Position numbers and translations under genes: made by a program. The notes under the pieces are model-generated. The model saw only the letters and a program-made list of their open reading frames with translations, had not been told where the DNA came from and did no database searches. From Obelidium mucronatum (taxonomy: Eukaryota; Chytridiomycota; Chytridiomycetes; Chytridiales; Chytriomycetaceae), in NCBI GenBank assembly GCA_025765595.1, contig JAIVFH010000094.1, forward strand, positions 1 to 64,000: a stretch of DNA of 64,000 nucleotides. Direction: 5' to 3'. Positions 1-11,600 of this stretch are shown piece by piece. Within the stretch, counting starts at the first letter, position 1. The number at the start of each line of letters is the position of its first letter.

Positions 1-1067
1 GGATAAAGCCATCACGGGAGAGCGCGTACATTCTCATCTTTTGGAACATATCGGAAATCCTCGCAAGGTTGGCACTTCCATTCCGCCGCTCCCGGAAAGC
101 TCTCCGAATTGACGCCGAGTCTTCATTGCCCCACCTGAGAAGCATTTTTTCAACTGCGAGAACTGAATTGGCTATATACCGTGGAAATGGCAGTGGATGA
201 ATTCTGTTGCGACGAATCCCTGTTGAATCAGTTCCAACCATACTTGGAGCTGTATGCTTCGCTACTGACACCAGAAGCCATGCTGGAGCCCTTTTTTTCG
301 ACTATTTGGTCGTCCAAGGACTTGTTGGAGACTGTGCTTGCACCCAGTCTTTGAGAGCCTTTATGATTCAGAGGCTGATGTGCAGGATGTAGGAGTTCCA
401 ATTCCGAGCAAACAACAGTTCACGCAACACCAATCCATTTGGCAACGCGCAAACAGGCACTCAGTACGACAACATGTTCTCTGTTTCAACGGCGTCACCC
501 TTCTACTCGCCACAAAATACCACAACTGGAACAAGTGCGCCAGCGGACTCCAGATCCGAATCCGAAACGGCCAATCGTCCTGTGGCCGATGTAATGTCCT
601 GGCTATTTGAACCCGACTCAGAAATCTTGAACAGTATGTTTTCCACATCCCCTAGCGGAAGCTCTGTTGCAAGCACTGTTGCTGTCACTACAGCAATCCA
701 AACATATCAAAAGGAGTTTAGATATGATCGATTCAAAAAACTCCTCGATTTTGTTGGAATCACAAACGCTGATGTGGAATGCGTTTTTGTGTCGCGTTTC
801 CCAGCAGCAATCATGTCAACGACAACTCGACTTCCAAGATTAAGCCGAAGTGGGAGTGTTAGTAGTGAAGAAAGTTGGGGTACTGTTTCCACGACAGTGG
901 GTAACTGTGTGGATGAAGGAATGTTTAGTGGTGTTCGAATTGGTTTAAAGGACTTGATGATGCAGGACTGGTTGGTTCATGACTGCAGAGACACTCATGA
1001 GAATGATGAAGACGATGATGAAAATGAGGATATTGGCCCTGGGAGAGTACTGTTGATGATGATGTAG
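1..1067 (+). CDS. 3' part of an unidentified protein gene, frame-disrupted
   Basis: The gene is cut by the left window edge and ends at the TAG at 1065-1067. I do not recognise the protein. Coding-like sequence moves through three frames: about 3-186 (a segment with FWNISEILARLALPF), 187-345 (DEFCCDESLLNQFQPYLELY), about 345-400, and 400-1067. The last frame is Ser/Thr/Asn-rich, then has a more ordered stretch (RFKKLLDFVGITNADVE) and an acidic tail. Each change of frame is a +1 step with no convincing intron at it, as in several other genes here. A weak GT donor near 250 or 323 and an AG at 416 could alternatively form an intron. The exon structure is uncertain; only the last 650 bases are read with confidence. 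Confidence 0.45.
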
Positions 1068-1219
1068 ATGGCTTAATTTTGTGATAGTGTTTGTATAGAC
1101 CCCTGACTTTCGTTGTATAAACATAAATCGTTCGTAAACCTTCATTCCATTGAATTCATATTGTCATCAGTCCAAAATGATTGAAAAAGAAGAAAAACAC
1201 TACCGGTGAAGAATGCAAA

Positions 1220-1292
1220 GCCTGATACGGGGATCGAACCCGTGACTACCCGCTTAAAAGGCGGGTGCTCTAAACCACTGAGCTAATCGGGC
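1220..1292 (-). tRNA. tRNA-Lys (anticodon UUU)
   Basis: Read on the minus strand, the 73-nt sequence starts GCCCGATTAGCTCAG and folds as a cloverleaf. It has an A-box-like D arm, an anticodon stem ACCCGC/GCGGGT around the loop CTTTTAA (anticodon TTT), and a T arm containing GGTTCGATCC. There is no intron. The acceptor stem GCCCGAT/ATCAGGC pairs except for a C-A mismatch at position 4-69. CCA is not encoded. The gene sits alone between the left-edge gene and the esterase block. Confidence 0.93.
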
Positions 1293-1476
1293 TGTGGTGA
1301 TGAACTTGATTACAAAACTATATTCCTAATAGTTCAAACATATAATAAAGAAACCGAATTCGATATGATTGAATTCTTTTCTTTTTGGGTTCTTGAGATG
1401 TTTACTTACAATAAAAGAAAAGAAACTCTAACCCGTACCCCCCCTTGTCAAAAACGTGACTTCAAAAAAAAAAAAA

Positions 1477-2731
1477 ATGCCAAAAACCTCTATTTCAGAT
1501 ATCCGCATCAACATTCTCAAGAAGGAAGCCGGAGTCGGACTCCATCACGAGTTTCAAGAATTAACAGCAATACCAAGGGCATCCTCACTTGTCAAAACGT
1601 GGATATTGCCTCTGTACAGAAATCGGCGCCTTATCCAGCGATTCATTGAAATAATTCTTGTTGTTGCATCCATCCTTGTCTTACTTCAATCGAATCGCGA
1701 AACCGGTTCCGAAAGAAGGTGAAGAAAAAAAACAGTTTAAGAATTTTGACAAGCAGACTCATCAAGCGCTTCTTTCTCGACAGTGCCAAAGAAATGAGAA
1801 ATCTATCACTAGACCAAATTGTTCTCTTTGGAGACTCTATTACGCAGGTACAAAGCGGAAGGGGAGGGCTCGATGGTTGCAGGAAGGATTGTTGTTCATC
1901 ATCTAACAAGAGTACAAATAGCACTCATTCAACCCGGAAATCCAAGGATGGGGGGCTACAGTTGCGCATGCTTACATGCGTAAATTAGATGTTATCAACC
2001 GGGGATACTCTGGTTTAGTTCAGCCCCAATTTCGGTAATCAGACACTTTGTTAACTGTTGTTCTTTCAGGCTACAATACACTCTGGGCAAAAGAAATTCT
2101 TGCATCCACGATCAAGTCAACACTATCATCTGGAGACATGACTCGCTCGCCCAAAATCAAACTAATGACGCTGTTTCTGGGAGCCAATGATGCCGTTTTA
2201 CCAACCGTCAACCCACGTCAACACGTCTCACTACCCGACTATAAAAAATACTTGCACGAAATGCTGGAGATTATCCGGTTGGAATCTCCAGGTACAAAAG
2301 TCGTGATCATCACACCTCCTCCAGTAGATCCAAGTGTGTGGGGAGCAAAGTGTCTGGGGAAAGGCAATCAACCGGACCGAACAGTGGAACACACACGTTT
2401 GTATCGAGATGCTTGCGTCCAGGTTGGGTTGGAAGCGAAATCAAAATGGGGAAGTGATTTGGTGTTGGTAGATATTTGGACAGTGTTTTTTGGCACTGAA
2501 AGCGGTGTGAATGAGGGTGGCTTTACATATTCGATGGATCAAGTTTCTGATTTGTTGTCGGATGGTTTGCATTTGGCTGCGAAAGGGAATCAGTTGTTGG
2601 GGGCTGCCGTTTTGAAAGCCATCAAAGAGTCTTGGCCAGAATTGAGCCCGGAAATCCTTGTTCCGCGGGTTATTTTCCATGATCAGGTGGATGCGAATGA
2701 TCTTCCTGGCTGTTTGTTTAGAAATGCCTGA
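1477..2731 (+). CDS. membrane-anchored GDSL esterase (isoamyl acetate-hydrolysing type), copy 1
   Basis: SGNH/GDSL hydrolase of the IAH1 type, which cleaves acetate and other short esters. Proposed exons are 1477-1718, 1784-1847, 1922-2012 and 2070-2731 (352 residues). Block I is LFGDSITQ with the nucleophilic Ser, followed by the conserved Gly (NRGYSGYNTLW), the Asn block (FLGANDAV) and the C-terminal D-x-H (SDGLHLAAKG). Exon 1 adds a basic stretch and one hydrophobic helix (IILVVASILVLL), suggesting a signal anchor that yeast Iah1 lacks. If the first 65-nt intron is not real, translation would start at ATG 1794 without the anchor. The start codon follows a run of 13 A. The next gene, a paralogue with the same intron phases, begins 22 nt after the stop. 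Confidence 0.85.
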
Positions 2732-2753
2732 TTAAAGACGCGCAAAAAAAAAA

Positions 2754-3763
2754 ATGAAGATTCGGTTGAAAACAATACGATACTTTGTAGAGGGCTTGAT
2801 TATTATAATCGCTATTTGGCGTTACTACTTCTCATCAAATCAGTATGTTTTGAGCACTTTGTTCAAGTTTGCTGGTTTTGATATTAAAATACTCAAACAA
2901 CCGTCAGCATCGCGAACCTGAAAGCCCGAGCAATGGATCAAATTTTCCTCTTTGGAGACTCGATCACCCAGGTTTCAGCGAATTCGTGGTCGCACCCTTA
3001 AGCTAACTTCTATAGTTTGCCTTCAACCCAATCCTTCACGGCTGGGGTGCCATACTAGCCCACAAATACATGAGCAAATTGGATGTCATAAATCGCGGAT
3101 ACTCTGGTTTGAAAGGCTGCTTGGCGACGGATTCTAGTGTCTGACTGTCATCTTTGGAAACCAACTCTAACAGGATTCAACACGGAATGGTGCAAACACC
3201 TTCTTGCAGAGAACCTAAGATCGCTAAATGAATCAAATCCATCCACCCGAATTCGAATCATGACATTGTTTCTTGGCGCCAACGACGCCGTTGACCCAGC
3301 ATTCAACCAAAGACACAACGTTTCGCTGCCACGATACAAGCAAAACATGCACGAAATGCTGGATACCGTGCGTCGAGAAAGCCCCGGAACCAAAGTCATA
3401 ATAATCACGCCTCCACCAGTGAATCCAGAGGTGTACAAAGAAACATGCAAAGCAAAAGGAAAAGTGCGCGACAGGAATGCGCAACATACGAAAAAGTACA
3501 GGGATGCGTGTATTGAGGTTTTTATGGAAGCAGCAGAAACTTGGGGTCGCGATTTGGTGCTTGTGGATATCTGGTATGTGTTTTTTGGGGTTGGGAGGGC
3601 GGAGCACGAGTTGAAGGAGCTTGAAGATTTGCTTTTTGATGGATTGCATTTGGGTATGAAAGGGAATCAACTGCTTGGAAAGGCACTGCTGGAAACGATA
3701 AATCATTCGTGGCCTGAATTGAATCCTGATGTACTGCCAGTTGTTGGCGGTATTGAAAAATGA
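2754..3763 (+). CDS. membrane-anchored GDSL esterase, copy 2
   Basis: Tandem paralogue of the preceding gene, with exons 2754-2842, 2908-2971, 3016-3106 and 3174-3763 (277 residues). It starts MKIRLKTIRYFVEGLIIII, again a basic segment plus a hydrophobic helix, and then MDQIFLFGDSITQ, NRGYSGFNTEW, FLGANDAV and FDGLHLGMKG supply SGNH blocks I, II, III and V. The first intron (GTATGT...CAG) is 65 nt, the same length as in copy 1, and the splice phases match, so the pair arose by local duplication. Only 22 nt, including a run of 10 A just before the ATG, separate it from the upstream stop. Its TGA overlaps an ATG of the next reading frame (ATGA at 3760-3763). Confidence 0.88.
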
Positions 3764-3822
3764 ATATCCAGTATTGTGCATATTGTCTGTTTTTGTCAGA
3801 AAAGGCTCTTCAGTTAGTCTCC

Positions 3823-4773
3823 ATGGCTGGCTCTTTTTTTCTCGTTCCTCGTGTTCGGCAGATAAACGAAGAATCACGAAAAATGGAAGTGACTTCGGCT
3901 CCCCGAAATGGTAGTTACGCCAACATCAGCTCTAGCAATGGACCGATCAAGTTATGGTACAAAAAATACGGCACTGGACCAACCAAGCTGCTGTTTATCG
4001 GAGGCATGGGCGATACCCATCCAATTTGGCACTACCAATACAATCACTTCTCAAAGATCTCTGAATACACCAACCGAGGTGCTGGTTTCTCAGACGCTCC
4101 TGTTGGGGATTATAGTACCCAAGTAATGGCCGAAGATACATTGAGACTGCTGGAAACTGTGGGATGGACAAACAATGTGCATGTAATTGGATTGAGTATG
4201 GGAGGAATGATTGCCCAAGAATTAGCATTACTGTCGCCAGCTGGAATGATTGCATCGCTGACCTTGTGCAGCACGAATGCGGGCAAGTGCATGGTTCCGT
4301 GGGGAGCAATTGTGGGTGTACCCAGGCTCATGTTCACCAAAACACCTGCGAAACGTGTGAAACTTATTCTGGAGATGGTTTATCCTAAGGCGTGGCTGGA
4401 AAGTGAATCTTGGGAAGTGGAGGGTAAAACGAATCGTCAAGTACAAGCGGAGATTATTGAGGAACGGTGGACTTGGATGCCAACCCAGACTACACAGGGA
4501 GCCAATGGACAATTGAAAGCTTCCACAAGTCATTATGTAAGCAAGAAGCGACTAAAGGAAATCAAGGATCAAAAGATTCCTGTTATGGTTGTGACGGGGA
4601 CGTGGGATAATTTTGTGAATCCGAGCAATTCAGCGTATTTGGCTCAAGTCTTGGAAGCAAAAGAATACCGCGTATTTCAAGGAGCAGGTCATGCAGTAAC
4701 AATTGAACGTAGCAAAGAGTTTAACGCAGTTCTCCTACAATTTATTGAATCGATCTCAAGACAGAATAGTTAA
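3823..4773 (+). CDS. alpha/beta hydrolase
   Basis: Single-exon serine hydrolase of the alpha/beta-hydrolase fold. Visible elements are the oxyanion-hole region (LLFIGGMGDTHPIWHYQ), the nucleophile elbow GLSMGG, a candidate acid in TGTWDNFVNP and the catalytic His in GAGHAVTIE. The frame is open from ATG 3760, which overlaps the previous stop; ATG 3823 or ATG 3883 give more ordinary distances, and 3823 is chosen provisionally. Between WHYQYNHFSK and NRGAGFSD the protein looks several residues short: the strand that normally ends in a D-N-R-G motif is missing. Substrate is unknown. Its stop codon overlaps the stop codon of the convergent SDR gene by 4 nt. Confidence 0.82.
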   Translation: MAGSFFLVPRVRQINEESRKMEVTSAPRNGSYANISSSNGPIKLWYKKYGTGPTKLLFIGGMGDTHPIWHYQYNHFSKISEYTNRGAGFSDAPVGDYSTQVMAEDTLRLLETVGWTNNVHVIGLSMGGMIAQELALLSPAGMIASLTLCSTNAGKCMVPWGAIVGVPRLMFTKTPAKRVKLILEMVYPKAWLESESWEVEGKTNRQVQAEIIEERWTWMPTQTTQGANGQLKASTSHYVSKKRLKEIKDQKIPVMVVTGTWDNFVNPSNSAYLAQVLEAKEYRVFQGAGHAVTIERSKEFNAVLLQFIESISRQNS

Positions 4774-5597
4774 AGCTTGCTCTTGATTCCAAAATCTGAA
4801 GGCTGATTCAATAAACGCCCTTCCATTCCTGCATTTACATCTAAAGATAGTCCAGTAATATTCCCACTCATTGCACTGGAACTCAGAAATAAAATTGCAC
4901 GCGCAATATCGTCTGGTTCCGAGACTTTCTTTAAAGGGCTACTGGCAAGCGCTTGATATAAAAGAGATGGATTCTGCATTGCCCGTTCTGCCATTGGAGT
5001 GCGGATCCAGCCGGGCGACACAGTATTCACCCGACCTCGAGGGTGGATCTTGACAATCTCATTCTTGAGAGACAAGGTCAATCCGTACATCATTGCAGAC
5101 TTGGAACAGCTGTAATCGGCGTGATACGCTTCCCCGAATTTTCCAGCCGTGGAACCCACCATCACCACCGCCACATTAGGCAAATGCACACCTGCCTTGA
5201 CAGCATCGTCCAGCTGCTTCAGATACTCTCTCACAAACAGAAAGGTCCCGTCCAGATTCACGCTGATTGTGTTTTTCCACTGCGACAGCGCCATGTCTTT
5301 TACCGCCACGTCGGCGCTCGGCCAGATGCCGTGGCACACAACAAGAACCCCGATGGCGCCAAACGCGGCCACCGCACGGCCAACAGCGGCGCACACCGCC
5401 GCTTCGTCGCCAACAGCGGCGACGTCCGCGCGCGCGTGCTGCGGGTTCTTGGCAACGAGCGGCGCAGCGGCGTCGGCGTTCGTGTTCGCGTGGAGGCTGA
5501 CGCGTGCGCCGAGTTGTAGGAACGCTGCCGCAACGGCAAGCCCGACGCCACCGCTGGCGCCAGTGATGAACACATGCGTGCCGGAAAAATCAAGCAT
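4770..5597 (-). CDS. short-chain dehydrogenase/reductase with peroxisomal targeting signal
   Basis: Classical SDR of 275 residues in one exon. The cofactor site TGASGGVG is at residues 13-20, catalytic Ser in GSTAGKFG, and the Tyr/Lys pair in YSCSKSA; SVNLDGTFL carries the tetrad Asn. The usual NNAG is replaced by VCHGIWP. The C-terminus is Ser-Lys-Leu, a canonical PTS1, so import into peroxisomes is expected. The N-terminal third is encoded by very GC-rich DNA (about 5290-5560), the rest is not. The start ATG lies 23 nt downstream of the stop of the large gene on the same strand, in the A-rich leader AATAATAAACAAA, and the stop overlaps that of the convergent hydrolase. An oxidoreduction partner for the neighbouring hydrolases is possible but unproven. 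Confidence 0.88.
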   Translation of the reverse strand: MLDFSGTHVFITGASGGVGLAVAAAFLQLGARVSLHANTNADAAAPLVAKNPQHARADVAAVGDEAAVCAAVGRAVAAFGAIGVLVVCHGIWPSADVAVKDMALSQWKNTISVNLDGTFLFVREYLKQLDDAVKAGVHLPNVAVVMVGSTAGKFGEAYHADYSCSKSAMMYGLTLSLKNEIVKIHPRGRVNTVSPGWIRTPMAERAMQNPSLLYQALASSPLKKVSEPDDIARAILFLSSSAMSGNITGLSLDVNAGMEGRLLNQPSDFGIKSKL

Positions 5598-5620
5598 TTT
5601 GTTTATTATTTCTCACTCAA

Positions 5621-8600
5621 TCAGGAATCCAACCCGGCCAACTTCAGCGTGCGGTGCAGCTGCGAGAGATAGTTTTCGGCATAGCTCGAAAAGTAGAATT
5701 CATGCTGTGCATCGTGGGCCGCAACAAAATTGTGCGCCAACTCGTGACATGCCACCATAAACCAATAATACACAGTGTCCACATCTTTTGGGTGGTGGGG
5801 GGAAATAAAAAAATACAGTTTAAAACAAGCGCTAAATGGACATAACCTTTTTACACAGAGAAGATAACATACCTTCGCCTGCTACACCCGGTCGCAACCC
5901 ATCCTTATAATGCAACCCCAAGTAAAACCGAAAGTTGAAAAACAATGTCCGTCCCCTATTAAAAGCAACAGTTCCCCCCGAAGCATCCCAATAAATATTC
6001 AACGTCTTTGCCTCAAGTCCAAACACAGCCGCCAACAGCCTCAACACATCCACAAACCGCATCAACGCAACACGGGACTTTGTCGCAACTTCTCCCGCTT
6101 CTTGAAGCGCATTCTTGTCAACGTAAAACGGTATTTCATTCACCAGTTTCTCAATGAAAATCAAATCAGAATCGAGAAGTGGTTTACAGACTTGGCTTGC
6201 ATGGCGAGTCGGCACGTTTGCTTGTGGTTCGGGTTCATTGGGTATCGTGGCACGAAATGACTTGTCGTACGCGGGCTTGACGGTGTTGATGGACGATGAC
6301 AGCTGATGCTTCAGGTTTTGCGTGTATTGAGGAGTGATATCCTCAACAGGTTTCATTCCACCAGGAGTAGTGGATGGTCCTGAAGATGATGATGACGATG
6401 ATGCGGGAGGTGGCGGTGGAAACGCCGTTCCTCCTTGTGATTGATCTTGCAAAAGCGACTTTCGTTGCTGCTGCTCTGCTGCCGCTGTCGATGATTCCGG
6501 TTTCGGCAAACCACCAGTTGCTCTGTCCCACAAACTTCCAAGAAATCCAGATTTTACAGAATCCCTCACGGATTTCAAAGCATCTTCAGCTGCGCGTGTC
6601 GTAGGATTGGATCCAGGTGGATTCCCTAGTGCTTTACTATCGCGTCGCGGCGATTGTGGTGCTGGAACAGCAGGGTTCTTTGGGTACTCAGTGTCCAACA
6701 GTTTGTTGGAGATTGATTCAATGGCTTTTGGATTGGACTTCTCGGAATCAACAAGAGACTGCAAAAACGCGCGATCAACGTCAGGGAACATTGCAAGAAT
6801 AGTTGCCGTCGTAACCGCTTGCTGATCCATTGTCAATGACGAACTTGATGATGATTTGGAGTCTGGTTGTTGACGAGATAAATCGATTTGCTGCTGCTGC
6901 TGGGATTGTAGCGATTTGGAGGCTTGTTGCTCGAGTGGTTGTCGACTCTGTTCTCGTTGGATTGATTGCTGTCGTTGATATTCCTCTGCTTTTGCTTGGG
7001 CCTTTGCTGCGGCGTCAGCAGCAGCCTTTGCGTCCTCTTGCTGTTTTTTCGCAATAGCAGCCTTCAACTTCCCTTCTTGCAAATTCAAAATTCTATCCAC
7101 AGGAAAACCTGATAAAAGTTTGAACAAAAGCAACAATTAATAAACAAATTACCGTAACAATAAAATCAAACAAACCTTTTCTTTTCAAGTTAATCAACGA
7201 CGTCGACAGCAACGAAGAAAGCAGCAAAGCATCATTCAACCGACACTTTCTAAAAATAACTTTCCCAAGCGCCTGCGCGACATCAAAGTAATCCACCTCA
7301 TTCTCATTCCTGGTAATAAGCAAAAAATACTTTCGCGTTCTCTTATCCATCATCAAACAACAAGTCGTTTTCTGTGTCCTCACAACTCCACGGAAACTTC
7401 GTTCAATAATAATCTCTGGAACCTCCAACACTTCCAAACTCTTTAGCGTCGCTTCCGAACCTGGAACAATATCTTTACTTGGCCGAACTTGTTGGCCATC
7501 ATACAAAAGGAGCAATGCACGTTCATTGATTAGGACTTGCAGTTTCTGTGTTCTCTCGCTGGAGCTGGTGTTCCCGCGAGGTGTGGTTACTTCTGTGACT
7601 TGTGTAGTCAACCATTGGGAACCCAAATCTGAATACATTTCCTCCAAGAGAGTTTCAATGGGACAACCGAGTGGTGTGAAAATCTGGCCAAGCACTGTGT
7701 CGTCCATGATGTAGATTTCCTTGGCGCTGGCCAACTGATAATGCAACTTCTCATTCTCATCCGCGAAGCCGTCTTCATCCTGTTGTTGTTGACTGCCGGC
7801 TTCATTCGATTCCGTCTTGACACCCTACCAAAAACGCGCTGTTCCGCATTCTCCGCAACCAAATTCCGGTTATTCCTCAACTGATAATAATTGGCCGCGA
7901 TCGTTCGCAACACTTGCAAATACTTGCCAAAGCCAAGCTGATTCATGAAGGATTGAGGGTTCCGAACAAGTTGCTCTGCTAGTTCTTGAGGCGTTGGTTC
8001 GTCCTTGACTCCACAGGCGCGGAGGAATGCGTTGCTGGTGTCACCGAAATCAATGTGCGTGAATAAGTCGAGGTACGCGGATGAGTTCTTGCCCCCGAAG
8101 TAGACCTTTGTAGGTTCGATCCAGGCTGGGGAGCCTGGATTCACGGGGCTGTCTTTCGGGGTTGTGATGGGGATGAATTTGAGTGTGCGGAGAATGTTCC
8201 AGTCTGTTGAACTGAATTCTGACTGTCGACTGGATAGGTAGGAAAAGACGGCGACGGCTTTATCTTGGGTTGGTGGTGTTGTTTTGAGGACGTTGATTAA
8301 AGTGGGCCCATTGGGGTGCTCTCGGACACCAAATTTATCCGCATGTTGTTGGAGGGATTTGTGAAGGAATGGAAACCCGACCACAGCGACGCTTTAACAA
8401 CAAAGTGTGAGACTAAATACAAAAAATCGTAAGAACTGTAATACCCTGGGTTCCCAAACAGCTCCCGTGGGCGATACAGCTTCTCTGTGCCCTCCGCTGG
8501 CAAGAAAGCGAAACGAACCATGCTAGGATCAAAAGTCATCGAATATGTCGCCTTGTAGTTTTCAAGAAAGTAATCAATGAATTTGAATCGCAGTTCTGAA

Positions 8601-11600
8601 GTTTCACTCTTGGAAGCACGTTCCACAAGCTCTTCCCAAGGAATCGTTTGCTTGAGTCCCAACTTTATCATGAACTTTGCTAATAATTCCCAAAAGAGAC
8701 AAGAGGACTTAAGAATTCAAAAAAAATGAAAAATGGGACGAACCTTCTTCAGATGTCGCCCTCCATTTCACCTTTCCAGGCCAATCCAGAATAGGCAATC
8801 CCAAAGCACGCACTGCATCATTAGGGGCGTACAAGTCACTCGCCTTAAATCTCTCCTTTTTCACCTCAGCAGCTGGCGCAACAACACCTGACTTGTCCCC
8901 GCCTTCGGGAGCACCCTTTTCCACCGTCGTCGTCGCGACCACCGCTGCAGGCGTCGACCCCAAATCCTCTTTCGTAAACACAGAAGTAGCTCTCAACCTC
9001 GTTATCTCCGCCGCCGTCAACTTATCCTGAACACTCGTCAAATACCGCACCAACTGCACATGATCCGAATCCCACTTCAAATCCTGCAACCTCGCAAACA
9101 CCAACGCCAAATCCACATGTTCACGCACCCCCAAGGCCTTCAAAAACGTTTCTGAAACCGCTTTCCCCGATTCGAACAGAACGACGGGTAAATTGTCAAA
9201 CAGAGTGACTGTCTTGAAGTAACTGTCTTTTGGGAGTTTGAGGCCGTGTTTGGTGACAATGCAAGGGTGGGTGGAGAGGGTTTGGGTGATGAAGGTTTGG
9301 GAGTCGCGGTTGAGGTTGAGGTATTGTCGGCTGATGGTTTGCATTACTTTGTCCACGAAGGGTGGGGATTCTTTGAAATCAGGGAGGGTATTACGAAGCT
9401 CATCCATTGGGGGATGGACAGTTCGGTTATGAATCTTTTTGATTATCAACGTTGAAAAAAAATAGATGTGGGTGGTAAGAATCACAACAAGATATACGAA
9501 TTTTTTTTTGCTAACCCGATTGTTTCTTCCAAGTCCTGTTTCGTGAAATGCTTTGAAATCTCTACCGACAAGACTGTATCTGGGAGAGGCAATCCAGGTG
9601 GAATCACCTTAATATTGACATGATGTTTCAAGTCAAACATCCGGACTGGTGCCTTGTTTGGCGTCGCAGGATCTACAATAACCAACAGTTGAAACAATTG
9701 CGCAGCATCGTTTGCAGAAACCGCGTTATTCCTCTTGTACACTCTCCACCATTTCAACAACTCAATCACTTCTGCGACCGCCAAAGTACGGTTTTCAAGT
9801 TCCTTCAACACATCAGAAACACCAAGCGGCTGAATCATGCTGTTGGCTTGGAGTTCACGAATCAAGTCGGCGCATGTGGTTAACGTTTCGGTCGGGACAG
9901 TGGGAATTTCTTTGATAAAGCCCTTCATTGATGTGTCTGGAAGGCGGACAGAAGAAAGTGGCAAGACTCCTTTCGTGGAAATCATGCTCATTGGTTTGCT
10001 GCTGCCCTTTAAGAAAAACATTTGATTCAATCTTCCAACGATATTGGATGGAGTAGATGTTCTGAACGTGAATGCAGCAAGTGCATGAGAGGCTCTCTTG
10101 AACAACCAGAGTTGGGTGGCGTCATCCAATGTCCCTCCAGAAAATAACTCTGACACAGAGGCCATCTCGTCTTCAAAAATAATTCGGGATAATAAACCAG
10201 AGATAGTCAGCAAATCTTGGTTCCAAATATTCAAAGAACGGTCGACAAAGTCAATGGATTCTCGTTCGACAGTTGGAATCAAATGTGCAGCCAAATGGAT
10301 TGAGCATCCTGTAGTTTGATGGGTAGGAAATCCAATAAACACTTTTCCTTGGTCTTTTGGACCTGGAATGAGATCGTGGAAAATTCTGCCAGGGCCTGAT
10401 CGTGCCGTGTTTGAGCTATCATACTCGTCATAATTGGAAAACTGAATATGGAAATCTGTAACCGAAGGGGCTTTCTTCTTTGTAGTGCGTTCCATTTCTT
10501 TTGACAGGTGATCCGAAAGACGAACATTGACAGAAGCGCTTGCCATTCGCATGTAAATGGTAAAGTTGGATGCATCGCCGAGCTTGGCCTTATCATGATC
10601 AAAGTCCTAAATAAGCCGTGAGATCCAATTGGACTTTGGTTACATTGATTGTATTGAGAGTGAAGATTCCGTTGGGAGATGTCAAATTGTAGATGGATTT
10701 GGGAAAAGCCATTGGTCTTGGCTCGGCCGCCCTCTTGTCGAACAATAAGATTCTTTGGTCATCCACAAATACCTAGAGTAAAAAGCGAACGTGAGAATGG
10801 CCACATGAGTTGCCGTGAGTGTCCTTCTCTGAATACCTCGACTTTCTTTAGATTCTTTGTGAAGGCAAGTGAGTTTGCCAGAAAGCGACCGAATTCGCCC
10901 ACATTGGGAACCTCGATGGGCTCGCGCAGATCTAAGTGAGAGTGAGTGAGCAAGTAAGTAAGTAAGTAAGTTGAGAGATGCGCACCCAGGAAGAACGAGG
11001 TCAGCGGCGACGCGTCTTCCTCGCTCACGGGGCCCTTCTTGGTAAACAGCTGGTCGCCCTTCCAGAAGAAGGCCATGCACTCGGACCCCGACGTCACCAG
11101 CGGCTCTTCGCAGATGGAAAACAGCGAGTAGAAGCCGACGCCGAAGAAGCCGATCTTCGTCTCGTCCGGGTTTCCCTCCGCGATTTTGCGCAGCCGCGCC
11201 CAGTCGGCGCCCGCAAACGGCCGCCCGTTGTTGCGGTACACCACGTGCGCGACGGCCGGCGCGGGCTTGCGCGCCGCCGCCGCTGCGTCCGCGACGAGCG
11301 ACGACAGCAGCGCCGCAAAAAAGCCGCGCTCCGCCGCGGGCTTGTCGTCCGCCAACTCCGGCGCGCGCGGCGCCGTCTGTCAGCCCGCGTTAGCCGCTGT
11401 CTGTGCAACCCCACCCGCAACTCGCCTTGAAGTGGATCTCCGCCGCCGTCGCAAACGCATCGTTGCTGTTCTGCAGAAGCTCTCGGAAGATGGTGTTTTC
11501 CGCTGAATACTAGAGCAGCGAGAAGGGAGAGACATGTTGTCAAACGGGATACCCCACTCACTGGATATGTTTCTTACCCTTGCCAGGATCTTATCAATCA

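Noticed and set aside
184..350. Euplotes-like programmed +1 frameshifting at stop codons (GGA TGA, CTT TGA)
   Set aside because: A few sites fit, but most frame steps elsewhere occur well before any in-frame stop and share no slippery motif.
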